Assembly: GCA_023091665.1 (NCBI GenBank)
Contig: JALJCQ010000023.1
Span: 1-64,000, forward strand
DNA length: 64,000 nucleotides
Reading direction: 5' to 3'
Origin: Pythium myriotylum
Lineage: Eukaryota > Oomycota > Peronosporomycetes > Pythiales > Pythiaceae
In this document: one piece after another, positions 51,737 to 62,624 of the stretch
How the letters are laid out: each line of letters opens with the position of its first letter
Numbering within the stretch: the first letter of the stretch is position 1
Made by a program: the position numbers and the translations under genes
Notes under the pieces: generated by a model
Database searches by the model: none
The model's input: the letters and a program-made list of their open reading frames with translations, nothing else
Told to the model about the DNA's origin: nothing

Positions 51737-54184
51737 CTACGGGATATCATCGGCGGCAAGCTTCCTTGATGCTGTCACGTTATTCCGAGGCGCCGTTTTG
51801 CCGAACTGCCACTCCAGACAGCCGAATGCGTAGTCGTGGACATCTTCATAGATACCACGCCAGTACAGTGAAAAAATCACTTTGTCGTAGACTCGGCTGG
51901 CCCGTTGGTGCACACCAGCAAGACCCACGTGGTTGCGGTGTAAGTTCACCGTCTGGAGGGGTTCCGGAACAACCAAACGTGGTCGAGGCTGACCGCAAAC
52001 TTTATCTGTGGTCTTCTTGCTGCTGACGTAGAATAACAGGCCACCCACCACGTGAAAGAACATCTCCAGTCGCGCGCACTCTGCTGCTTGCCCGTCGCTG
52101 AAGCCCGCGGAGTCTCCGTCGAGAAAACGCGTCATTCTTGCGATCAATGGTTCTTCTTGCTGAGCGCGCGCAATGCGCTCAATCCGAAGTCGCCTTCTCC
52201 ACTGTGCGTTGGTGCAATCGGTCAACACAGACGGCTGCAGTTGCGCATTCAAACTGCCGTAATCAGTTGATGAGTGATCATCTACTGCGTCATCAAATGA
52301 TGACTGTACACTTCGTCCGCCCATCCACTTCGCACTGACATCATCTGGTTCGGGCCCCGTCTCACCGCTTGCGTACGCGGAATCCTCGTCAGCTGATATA
52401 TCTCGTATGACGTCATCACCAGCAGTAATCCGAATGTCGATAGGCGATATGCGACGTTCTGGCGTTGGTTCCCTGTCTCTGGCACTGCGTAGACACGGCA
52501 TCTGATCACTGATGGTTGGACGCTTCGAGGACAACCGCTGCGACGCCCCTTGACCGTGGCAAATAGCCGCGTTCACCTGAGCCAAGTGCGTCCTGTTACC
52601 AGCGACACTGAACACATCGTCGAGTCGATCCAGCACTCTCATACTCTCATACTCTTCTTTCGAGACTTTGTCAACCGTACATCGCTGGGATCCCTTCCCC
52701 GTGGTGGGATCAAGAGCGACATTGAACTCGCGGGCAACATGTCGTCGATACACCAACTTGGATTCGCCTGAAGCATTCTGATCATCGGTCATTGTTGCAT
52801 TTCCTCCTGCGCCGGCCTCAGGGACGATAGCTAGGTGACTCCCAATGTCTTTGACCGTGCGACCTCGATCTTCATGGACAGATACCGCCTCCTTCACTTC
52901 GAACTCTTCGACGTGAAACTCTGTATTCGGCTTCGAGACCATCGTAAGCGTAGCCACACGGCTGCAGTCGCCTGTCTGCAAGTTTGCGCTGGTCGTAGAC
53001 GCTATTACATCGAATCGTTTCATCACGTGGTCGCGTGGGAACGGCAAAGTTGGACCCGTATTTTTGGCTGGGACAAGATCATTGTCGACTTTATCCGCTA
53101 CCTGTGAGGACGACCGACCATTGACCGCCGTTACCGCGCGCGAAAGAATCTTCGGTGGCTTCGGGTACCAGCGACGTTTGACTGCAGACGTCTGTTGTGC
53201 CCTGAACACATTAGACTCGGCCATCCGACGCATTTCCAACGTAGATTCTGGCTCTGCCTCATAAACCAGCGTCAACCACTCGGAGTATCGCTTGGATCCG
53301 AGTGACACAAAACCAGCTCGGCGGGGTATAGCGCACGGACTCATCCAGAGACCCACGATCGTCTGCGCCGACAACGTCACCGGCTTATCGAACACGTTCG
53401 TGACCTTCACCCGCGTCGGTAGACCGCGCTCGTTACACTCGGCTGTGGCGATCCACCGTTCATCCCGACGTAGCCACAGGCGTCTTCCAGCGGGTGATCT
53501 CACGCGCAAGTGTTCCGATTCACCTGGGCAGACCGTCACCTCCTGTTTCATGCGGACCTGCTCGACCTTGTCACTATAGACTGCACGACGCCCCTCGAAT
53601 TGCACGCGGATCTCGTCCGGCAGTAGTGCGACACCATCGGCGAGGTCAAGTCGGATACCAGCCGGCCTTAAGAAGTCGGTGCCCAAAATCGCCTGGAGGT
53701 TGCCAAGCTCACCGACCCAGACCTTGCAGTGATACGCGTGTTCTCCGGCTAAGACAACCTTGACCTGCGCACGGCCTTCAGTCGGATAACCAGAACCACC
53801 TACCCCTTCGCAGAGCAACGACACAGTAGCGTCGGTCTCGACTCCGATCTTACGCGCAAAGTCGGAATCGAGGATTGACACCTCTGCGCCCGAATCAAGG
53901 AGGATTCGAGCGTTGTGGTCGTTGATTTGAGCACGTACAATAGTCTGGTGGTAAGTCTTCCGCGAGTGGAATCGCCAGTAGCCACGCCGTTCACCAGATC
54001 GCAGTGTAAGCCGTTGAATCATCTTGTTCCGTTCATAGTCGCATGAAAGTGTGTTATCGATCGTCGAGCATGTCGATTCGTTACCATGTAGCTGGCTTCC
54101 GGGTACGAACGCATATACACCGACATTGGGACGCCGCCCGGCGCGTTCCAGTTCCCAAACTGGCGGGCGTGTCAGTTTAACCAC
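51737..54184 (-). pseudogene. Gypsy Pol remnant: protease plus degenerate integrase zinc domain, no RT
   Basis: 815 open codons on the minus strand. D97-S-G-A with a following ILGTDFL (166-172) identify an aspartic protease. A linker of the kind I know from oomycete Gypsy Pol follows (VGLWMSP, GFVSLGSKRY). No RT (F/Y-x-DD) or RNase H motif is present. Near the C-terminus an integrase H2C2 segment is visible (HVGLAGVHQ, YWRGIYEDV), but the last Cys of CxxC is Trp (CLEW), and the DDE core is missing. An in-frame stop at 54188-54190 separates it from gag; the frame begins with GTG. RT loss makes the element non-autonomous. Confidence 0.82.
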
Positions 54185-54239
54185 TTTTCAACAGTTTTCG
54201 GTAAGATGCCGGCATGTTTGTCGGGGTCAAACCAGGTCT

Positions 54240-56366
54240 TCAGCTGATTCGCGATGTCTCCGAGTCGGCAGTCAAACGATCGTGCATGTTACCGCGGCCC
54301 TTGCATCGATGATAGCAATCCTCTGCCGGATGGTCCAGCCGGCCGCACACAGTGCATGTGATCCGTCCCCAACAATCCCGGTCCTGGTGACGCTTCGAGC
54401 CGCAGTGCGAGCATGGGTTCGACTGCTTGAGCGGTTTCGTCTTCGTCCTGCTGGTCTTCTCCCGCCCCTGCAACGCCGCGACCACCTTAGCTAGTGTGTT
54501 GATCGACTCTGGAGCGAGCACGGTCGGACTGTCGCAGTCGCCCCCCGATTCGTCGTCCTCGGAGGATTCAGCCCCCGAGCTCGAGTCAGATGACCCGGAT
54601 ACTTCCTCGCTGAAGCGGACCGTCGGCGGTGTGAACTTGGCTACCGCGTTTACCATGATCGGCTTCTGCTTCGACCCCGGTACGAACGAACGCGACGATT
54701 TCGTGTCGCGCTTGTCGGCTCGGGACTTGACTGCCTCATCGCGCCTCGCCCTCTGGTTCTGACGTAGGAGCTCCTTGAGTGCTTGGCGCAGCTGACTCTC
54801 GGTGGTTGGCTTGGCCAGCCCGAACTGACGGGCGAGATCGGGATCCTCGCATGTACCAAGAAAGTGGGTCACGTGAAAAGACGCAGCGGCACCCTCGTAA
54901 TCAATACCGGCCTCGATCGCCTGGACATTGAGCCGGTACAGGTAGTCGAGGTGTTCTTCCGTCGGCTTGCGGCGGAGTTCGTAGTACCGCTGGTGTGCGG
55001 TGACTGTGGCGCCACAATATTCCCGCTCAAACTCGGCCTGGAGAAACAACCAACTGGCTCGAGTCGATTTCTTTAGCTGCTTGTACCAGATCTTCGATGT
55101 GCCGGTCAGTAACTCGGGAAACTTGAGGCAGCATTGGCCATCAGTCATTTCGTCCTGTCGGAAAGCCGATCTGACCGAGCTTATGAAAGCCTTCCCGCGA
55201 TATTCGTCACGTGACTTGCCGTCGAACGTCTTCAAGTCGGCGCAGGCCGATTGTCGAAGGCGCGTCATGGCGTTAATGCCTTGCGCCGAGCTCGAACATT
55301 CGTCGTAGATGTCAGCTAAGTAGTCCGTTGAGGACCACGGGACTGAGGGCTTGACGTCTCGATCGGCCACCTTGCGCTCGGCCTTGACGCCAGACTTGAC
55401 GTTCGCCTTTTCTTCCACCCTTTGCGTGGTTGACCTGCCCCCGTCGGCCTTCGACGTGATATCGTTGGCAGTCACCTCGCCTGAGGCGACCTTATTGGCA
55501 AAGTCTTGGAGGTACGACTCCAGGTCGCGCAACATCTTGTCCTTGATCATGAGATCGTTCTCCATCCGCAATACCTCGTCTCGCGACCGGCCGATCAACT
55601 GCTTGGCGATTCTCTGCAGCGAGTCTGCGTCCATAATGCCGCCGCGATTGGCGGCCAACGCCTGCTCGAGTTTTCGCTGAGACTGATGGCGTAGGAATAG
55701 GTCGTAGATGGCTTGGCCGGCTGCAATGAGCTTTTCGCGTCGGACGCCCATGATCCTAGCGTTGCCAAGGATGGTCACAGCGTAACCCGCTGTATTAAAA
55801 ACGCTGATGATGCCATGCAGCACCTGCTGTTGGGTCTTCATGGACGCAAAGCCCGGATCACGGACATCGGCCGCGGGACTGACCTTGTTCACCTGCAGGT
55901 GGCGCAGGCCTTCGTGCTTCGCCATAATGACTTCGATCATCCTTGCCGGTATAGCAGATGGTCTTGTCGGATCCATCTTCACGGGTACAGCATTCACGGC
56001 TCGAGTTATCGGCGTGACCGGCTCTTCAGACACAGTAGTGGTTGCCAATCCGTCGATCACGCTGGTCAGGTCGACGTCGGAGCCGGCCTCGCTTCCGTCA
56101 TCCTTGGCTTCTTCTTCAAGATCGGGGAGAAGGTTGCGAGTGACGTGGTCACTCGCTGCCGATTGTCCTTCGACCACGCTCACGCGTGGGGGTCCTTCGT
56201 AACCGGCAGTGTTCTTGTCACCATGCTCGTCTGGGGACCCTCCAGGCGAACTTGGTCGCGGCTTCGCTTGTTTCAAGTCGGGGCCACCTGCAGCCGTTTT
56301 AACAGGTGACTTCGACCGTGATGGTCTCTTAGACTTCGGAGGCATGTTACCACCAGCTCCTGGCAT
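54240..56366 (-). CDS. Gypsy Gag with two zinc knuckles
   Basis: From ATG 56366, which overlaps the primer site, the product is 708 aa; an alternative ATG is at 56345. The N-terminus is Pro/Ser/Lys-rich, the middle is a capsid-like helical region (WYKQLKKSTRASWLFLQ and FEREY are typical retrotransposon Gag patterns), and the last ~60 residues hold two CX2CX4HX4C knuckles (CSHC..H..C and CTVC..H..C). Gag coats the element RNA. The frame is intact, in contrast to pol, as expected if selection or recent movement kept only Gag and packaging signals. Confidence 0.85.
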   Translation of the reverse strand: MPGAGGNMPPKSKRPSRSKSPVKTAAGGPDLKQAKPRPSSPGGSPDEHGDKNTAGYEGPPRVSVVEGQSAASDHVTRNLLPDLEEEAKDDGSEAGSDVDLTSVIDGLATTTVSEEPVTPITRAVNAVPVKMDPTRPSAIPARMIEVIMAKHEGLRHLQVNKVSPAADVRDPGFASMKTQQQVLHGIISVFNTAGYAVTILGNARIMGVRREKLIAAGQAIYDLFLRHQSQRKLEQALAANRGGIMDADSLQRIAKQLIGRSRDEVLRMENDLMIKDKMLRDLESYLQDFANKVASGEVTANDITSKADGGRSTTQRVEEKANVKSGVKAERKVADRDVKPSVPWSSTDYLADIYDECSSSAQGINAMTRLRQSACADLKTFDGKSRDEYRGKAFISSVRSAFRQDEMTDGQCCLKFPELLTGTSKIWYKQLKKSTRASWLFLQAEFEREYCGATVTAHQRYYELRRKPTEEHLDYLYRLNVQAIEAGIDYEGAAASFHVTHFLGTCEDPDLARQFGLAKPTTESQLRQALKELLRQNQRARRDEAVKSRADKRDTKSSRSFVPGSKQKPIMVNAVAKFTPPTVRFSEEVSGSSDSSSGAESSEDDESGGDCDSPTVLAPESINTLAKVVAALQGREKTSRTKTKPLKQSNPCSHCGSKRHQDRDCWGRITCTVCGRLDHPAEDCYHRCKGRGNMHDRLTADSETSRIS

Positions 56367-56375
56367 ACGCACCAC
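56358..56375 (-). other. Gypsy primer binding site candidate
   Basis: The coding strand reads G then TGGTGCGTATGCCAGGA after the 5' LTR. TGG pairs with a tRNA CCA end, and the implied tRNA 3' part has a C at position 61 as expected. The tRNA species is not identified. Confidence 0.55.
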
Positions 56376-57442
56376 TGTGGTAGAGAGGGTCGGCACAAAT
56401 CACAGCACAGCGACTGCTCGTGACTGCTGACCCCTCACCAACAGGCCTTCAGATTCTTGGAGCTGGGTGGTAACCACAGGCGTTACACCCCACGTGAAGT
56501 CGCTGTGGGGGTGAACCGTGGGCTGATGTCTGCCGCCGAAAGTCGGGGAGGGAACCAGAGGGTCGTGAAGCCTCTGGGGGTCCGACAACTGTAGCCCGCT
56601 AGGAGACCGTCTAGCAGAACTGGTCGGAGGGGTCGTACGGGCCGAGAAACACACCTGCTCAACACGCAGGGGCTCGGTGCACTTGTGCGCAGCCGGTGAG
56701 ACCGGGCTGCGGCTTCCTTGGGCGTATTCGCCTGGCGTAGAGACGCCAGAGGACGTAGCACTCCTTGGATCGTGGCGAGGGGACAATCCCACCGGCGCAC
56801 ACGACCTTTCCTTGACTTGCGCAGCCAACGCCGGCCGCTGGCAGACTTGCCCCAGCGCTTCAAATCGGCTGCTCCTTGAGCGGTTCTTCGGCTTCTTCCG
56901 GCTACAACAGCCAGAGTCCACCGGGTCTTCTTTAACGTCACCTCCTGTTGGTGACGGCGAGCCTTGGTGTCGACGTTCCTCGCTAAGTCTTGCGGCTTGC
57001 TTGCGGACTTGACGGTGAAAATGGAAGTCTATTACCTTGGCCGTTACCGGCTATCCTAAGTGCGAATCTAAGCTAGGTTCGCCTGCCTAAGTTCGGAACC
57101 GGCTTCGGACCGGCTCCCTGCTGACTCTATCACCCACTATCCCTGCTGAACTCCTGGCCTGATTCTACCCATCTGACACTGATTACGCCCCTTACAATTG
57201 GACGAGACGCAGACTCAGATCGGGTCTGATCGGCAGCCCATATTAGCCAATCGGCTACGGGGATCAGAAATACCGGTTCTGACCGGCTGTACCGTTGATA
57301 CCGGTACAGAACGGTCACCACCCCGCGAACGTGCTAATATCGGTTAGCCTACAGGTATCTCTCTCTTCTGGGCCGTTCCAGAGTGAGTCGTGGGCATGTG
57401 GGATCTCGATATCTTTGCCCAAGACCCAGCCGCTTTACCACA
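56376..57442 (-). repeat. 5' LTR of Gypsy element (1067 bp)
   Basis: Same length and, by reading, same sequence as 50073-51139. Confidence 0.93.
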
Positions 57443-60400
57443 ATGTCTTGGGTCGGACAATACTTGACCGTCCTCGACCTTCTTACGAACGAAGTGGTAG
57501 CGAATGTCGATGTGCTTGGCGCGCTTGTGGAACTCGGGGTTCTTGGCCAACGCGATCGCACCTTGGTTGTCTTCGTACACCGTGAGCGCTTGGTCGCTTG
57601 CAACTTCGCCGAGTTCGCACAGGAACGCCTTGAGCCACACGGCTTCTTGGATCGCTTCCGATAGAGCCATGTACTCTGCTTCGGTCGAGGAGAGGGCGAC
57701 AGTTTGCTGCTTCTTGCTGCGCCAGCTGATGCATCCGCCGTTGAGCATGAACACGTAGCCGCTGGTGCTTCGACGTGACTCGATGTCGCCAGCCCAGTCG
57801 GCGTCGGAGTAGCCGACCAGTCTTCCGTCGTGCGATGCCGAGAACTGCAGGCAGTACGTCGGAGTCCCTTGCAGGTAGCGGAGCACACGCTTGAGAGCTT
57901 GCCAGTGTGTTGGACACGGGTCCGCGGCGAACTGGCTGAGTGTGCCGACTGCCGCTGCGAGGTCTGGTCGAGTGCCGACCATGAGGTACATCAGTGCACC
58001 GACTGCACTTCGGTGCGGCACGTTCTTCATGGTGTCTTCGTGCTTGCAACCACCTTCGCACATGGCCTTGGTCAGCTTCAGTCCGGGGTCTTGAGGGGTC
58101 CTCACTGGTTTGCAGTCTTGCATGCCGAACTTGGTCAGGATCGACTGCAGGAACTTGGTCTGCCGCATGGTCACGTCGCCGGACTTGGGGTCTTGATCAA
58201 CTTCCATGCCGAGGCAGTACTTGAGTTCGCCGAGGTCGGACATCTCGAAGCGTTCGCTGAGTGCACGCTTGGTCGCCGTGAGTGGTTCGAGGCTGTTGCA
58301 GGCGAGGATGAGGTCGTCGACGTAGATCACCACGAAGATCATCGCTGAGCCGCTCCGCTTGACGTACACGCAGTGGTCCATCTCGCACTTGGTGAAGCCG
58401 ACCTTGCGCATGAAGGCGTCGATGGTCTGGTTCCACATGCGTGGCGACTGCTTGAGACCGTAGAGCGAGCGCTTGAGCTTGCACACGTAGTCGGGGTGGC
58501 GCTGGTCGACGAAGCCTTCGGGCTGCTTCATGTAGATTTCTTCGTCGAGGTTGCCGTTCAGGAACGCCGTCTTGACATCCATCTGATGGATCATGAGCTT
58601 GTGTCGAGCGGCGATGCTGAGGATGGTGCGGATCGACGTGAACTTGGCGACGGGTGCGAACGTCTCTTCGAAGTCGATGCCGTACTTCTGCAGGAACCCC
58701 TTGGCAACGAGTCGAGCCTTGTACCGCTCGACGAGTCCTTCGGCGGTTTCCTTGGCCTTGAACACCCACTTGCTGGTGATGGCCTTGCGACCGACTGGCA
58801 AAGGGACTAGGTCCCACGTCTCGTTCTTCTTGGGCGACTCGAGCTCGGAGTCGCAGGCTTCCTTCCAGTTGCTGGCGTCGTCGGATTCCATCGCCGACTT
58901 GAACGATGTCGGCAACTCTCCCCCTGAATTCACGACGAGAGCAAACTCTTCGAGATCGTGATCTTGATCTTCTCCCCCTTGTTCTTGCACGTCTTCGCCT
59001 TCTTCGTCTTCATCTTCTACGTCTTCCTCTTCGATCGACGTGAGCAGTGCAGACAGATCTTCGAGCGATGTCCTTGGACCTTGCGTGGGTGGTGGAGTCG
59101 CACCACTTGTGCGACCAACCCGTCCGTAGCGCTTCTCAACTGGCGGTTCAGCCAGGTTCTCGAGCGAGTGCGTGCGAGAGTGGCGCTTGGACCCTGGTGC
59201 GTAGTCGACATTCGGCTGCTGGGCCGATGCTGGTGCTGCTGGACGCTGCGACCGCTGGCCCTGTTGCCACTCCGGTCGCTCGTAGCTGCGCTGACTTGGT
59301 GCTGGTGAGGCTGGCTGCTCACCCATGTCTTCATCATCTTGGTTGTCGGTTGCTTCATCTTGATCTTCATCATCTTCATCATCTTCATCGTCGCGGAACT
59401 CGACGGACTTGCTCCAGGGTTCTTCGCGCTTGCCATCGTCGAATGTGTCTTCCATGAACTGCGCGTCTCGACTGATGACGATCCGACCGGTTGCGATTTC
59501 TTCAAACCGATACGCCTTCTCGTGGTCCGAGTAGCCGAGGAACCGACACAAGATGGCTCGGGCGTCGAACTTCGACCGCTTCTCCTTCGGCACGTGGACG
59601 TACGCATGGCAGCCGAACACCTTGAAGTTGGCGAGCAAGGGCTTCTTCCCGTACCATTCTTCGTACGGCGACTTGTGCAAGTCTTGAGCGCGGGTCGGAA
59701 GTCGGTTGCGAACTTCGACTGCAGTCATGACAGCTTCACCCCAGTACTCGTCGGACAAGTTGGCATGGTGGAGTTTGCAACGACCACACTCACCGATGGT
59801 TCGGTTCATGCGCTCCGCCACACCGTTCAACTGAGGCGTGTATGGCGGCGTGACGTCGTGCTCGATGCCGCACTTGCGGCAGAACTTGGCAAGCTCGGCC
59901 GACTGGTACTCGCTGCCGCCGTCGGTTCGAAGCACCTTGACTCGACGACCGGTCTGGTTCTCGGCCCAGTTGGCGTACTCGACGAACTTGTCGTAGACTT
60001 CGTCCTTGGACCGCATCAGGTACAACTTGCACAGTCGAGACTTGTCGTCGGTGAAGGTGGCAAAGTACTTCATGCCGCCGAAAGTCGGAGTCTTCATGGG
60101 GCCGGCCACATCGCTGTACACGACGTCAAGCAGATTCGCAGACCGCTTGGTCGTGCCCGACTGGAACTTGACGCGAGTCAGCTTGCCGAGTGCACAGCCT
60201 TCACAGACCTCCCATTCCTGCACAGACCCGATGTCGAGTCCGTCGGCGAGGTCCTTCTTGACGATGGCTTCGAGACCGCTGAAGCCGATGTGACCGAGTC
60301 GGAGGTGCCACAGGTACGACTTGGACATGGCGCGACATCGTCTTGCACTGGTGGCGTGGGATGCTTCAGTCGACACTGGAGACATGTTGAGCTTGAACAG

Positions 60401-61273
60401 ACCCTTGCCGATACGAGTGCCGATGGTCCGCTTGGCGCCCTTGAGAACGACAAAGCAACCGCCCTTGTCGAACGTCACGGGAGCAACGTCCTCCGTGAAT
60501 CTTCCGACCGAGAACAGGTTGCGGCTGAGCTTGGGGATATGCCACACGTTGGTGAGCAAACCCTTCTTGACACCGTTTGGAGTCTTCATCGACATGAGAA
60601 TGTCTCCCACGCCGACCGCTTGGACTGTGCCATCGTCGGCCAGATGCACGTCGACTGGGTCGATCTTCTTGTAGTTCATCATGAACTGCTTGGTTCGCGA
60701 CATGTGCTGAGTCGCACCCGAGTCGACCAACCACGCCGTGGATTGACTCGACTTGCCTTGGGTCTTCCCGACCGAGAACAGGTACTCGCCGGGGTCTTCA
60801 TCTCGCGCAAGGTTGGCTCGCTGGAACCGTTGCCGAGGGTTGCCGTTTCCGTTGCCGTTGCCGTTGCCGCCGGAGTTGCCGTTGCCGTTGCCGTTGTCCT
60901 TGACACGCGAGTGGCACTCCGCGGCCCAATGACCGATCTTGCCGCAGTAGTTGCACGTGCCAGTCTTCTTGACTGCACGGCCCTTGGGCTTCGCGTCACT
61001 TGTCATGAACGCTTGGCCAAGCGTGGCTCCGTCGCCACCTTGCTCCTTGCGCTTCATGTCTTCATGGAGCAGCCGAGACGTCACGAGTTCCCACGTGAGC
61101 GCGTCGACACGCGACTCCAACGCCGTGATGAGGAACTGGTACGACTCGCTGAGACTGCCGAGAAGCGTGATCACCAAGTCGTCTTCGCTGACCGGAGCGC
61201 CGACTGCGTCGAGTTGCTCCGCCAGGGTCTTGAGCTTGTTGATGTGCGTGAGCGCATCGTCACCTTCTTCCAT
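57443..61273 (-). pseudogene. Copia Gag-Pol of nested minus-strand element (5' and 3' damaged)
   Basis: One frame runs from ATG 61273 (MEEGDD in mid-Gag) through zinc knuckle, protease, integrase with [11 protein letters not shown] with YVDD and RNase H with STEAEY. The first ~145 Gag codons are lost. An 11-bp deletion at about 57462 shifts the frame after VEDGQV, and the Gypsy insertion then separates the last ~35 codons (now 49973-50072). Private changes include V to A in [11 protein letters not shown] to S in EKRSKFD and G-for-A at LRYLQGT. Confidence 0.88.
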
Positions 61274-61278
61274 CAACA

Positions 61279-62598
61279 ACGTTCGCCCCGTGGCCAAGTT
61301 CACGTCGATCCGGACCATCCTCAGCATCGCCGCTCGAACAAGCTCCTGATCCATCAGATGGATGTCAAGACGGCGTTCCTGAACGGCAACCTCGACGAAG
61401 AAATCTACATGAAGCAGCCCGAAGGCTTCGTCGACCAGCGCCACCCCGACTACGTGTGCAAGCTCAAGCGCTCGCTCTACGGTCTCAAGCAGTCACCACG
61501 CATGTGGAACCAGACGATCGACGCCTTCATGCGCAAGGTCGGCTTTACCAAGTGCGAGATGGACCACTGCGTCTACGTCAAGCGGAGCGGCTCGGCGATG
61601 ATCTTCGTGGTGATCTACGTCGACGACCTCATCCTCGCCTGCAACAGCCTCGAACCACTCACGGCGACCAAGCGTGCACTCAGCGAACGCTTCGAGATGT
61701 CCGACCTCGGCGAACTCAAGTACTGCCTCGGCATGGAAGTTGATCAAGACCCCAAGTCCGGCGACGTGACCATGCGGCAGACCAAGTTCCTGCAGTCGAT
61801 CCTGACCAAGTTCGGCATGCAAGACTGCAAACCAGTGAGGACCCCTCAAGACCCCGGACTGAAGCTGACCAAGGCCATGTGCGAAGGTGGTTGCAAGCAC
61901 GAAGACACCATGAAGAACGTGCCGCACCGAAGTGCAGTCGGTGCACTGATGTACCTCATGGTCGGCACTCGACCAGACCTCGCAGCGGCAGTCGGCACAC
62001 TCAGCCAGTTCGCCGCGGACCCGTGTCCAACACACTGGCAAGCTCTCAAGCGTGTGCTCCGCTACCTGCAAGGGACTCCGACGTACTGCCTGCAGTTCTC
62101 GGCATCGAACGACGGAAGACTGGTCGGCTACTCCGACGCCGACTGGGCTGGCGACATCGAGTCACGTCGAAGCACCAGCGGCTACGTGTTCATGCTCAAC
62201 GGCGGATGCATCAGCTGGCGCAGCAAGAAGCAGCAAACTGTCGCCCTCTCCTCGACCGAAGCAGAGTACATGGCTCTATCGGAAGCGATCCAAGAAGCCG
62301 TGTGGCTCAAGGCGTTCCTGTGCGAACTCGGCGAAGTTGCAAGCGACCAAGCGCTCACGGTGTACGAAGACAACCAAGGTGCCATCGCGTTTGCCAAGAA
62401 CCCCGAGTTCGGCGCCAAGCACATCGACATTCGCTACCACTTCGTTCGTAAGAAGGTCGAAGACGGTCAAGTGTGTCTCCAGTATTGTCCGACCCAAGAC
62501 ATGCTTGCCGACATCATGACCAAGCCGATCCCCACGGTCCAGTTCGACGTGCTCCGCACCAAGCTTGGTGTCCAAGACGCAGTCGAGTCGAGGGGGAG
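61279..62598 (+). pseudogene. Copia RT-RNase H, right half of split element
   Basis: Continues the RT from TFAPVAKF. A one-base deletion at about 61337 breaks the frame after SIAAR; the frame then stays open through YVDD, SDADW and STEAEY to the PPT. A 9-bp deletion near 62430 turns EFHKRTKH into EFGAKH close to the RNase H end. The pol frame runs on through the LTR stub into Gypsy sequence without a stop until 63064. Confidence 0.88.
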
Positions 62599-62624
62599 TG
62601 TTGAAGATGATGCGCCTCGAACCC
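62599..62624 (+). repeat. 26-bp stub of a Copia 3' LTR
   Basis: Begins TGTTGAAGATG after the PPT and matches the LTR as far as CTCGAACCC, then changes to unrelated sequence. This is a breakpoint. Confidence 0.85.

Larger units (their letters stand above)
50073..57442 (-). mobile_element. Non-autonomous Gypsy-type LTR retrotransposon
   Basis: 7370 bp with two 1067-bp LTRs that look identical and have 7-bp inverted ends TGTGGTA/TACCACA. ATGT flanks both sides (50069-50072 and 57443-57446) as a target duplication within Copia pol. In coding order it holds a primer site, gag, a pol remnant with protease but without RT, RNase H or integrase core, and a short PPT. Identical LTRs point to a recent insertion that needed proteins from another element. 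Confidence 0.93.
49615..61278 (-). mobile_element. Minus-strand Copia nested in plus-strand Copia, lacking its 5' LTR
   Basis: 3' LTR 49615-49972, PPT, pol end to 50072, Gypsy insertion 50073-57442, then pol to gag 57443-61273. At its 5' end only the terminal TGTTG of the LTR remains, fused straight to the ATGGAAGAAGG of gag. The outside bases ACGTT on both sides form a perfect 5-bp target duplication, so the present ends are the original insertion ends and the loss is internal. Confidence 0.88.
46275..62624 (+). mobile_element. Plus-strand Copia element, split by nested insertions
   Basis: 5' LTR 46275-46603, left half of gag-pol to 49614, right half of pol 61279-62598, and the first 26 bp of a 3' LTR at 62599-62624. 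The two halves join at the same codon region ([11 protein letters not shown]), and the split carries the direct repeat ACGTT at 49610-49614 and 61279-61283. The 3' LTR is broken off and followed by Gypsy sequence. Confidence 0.88.
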
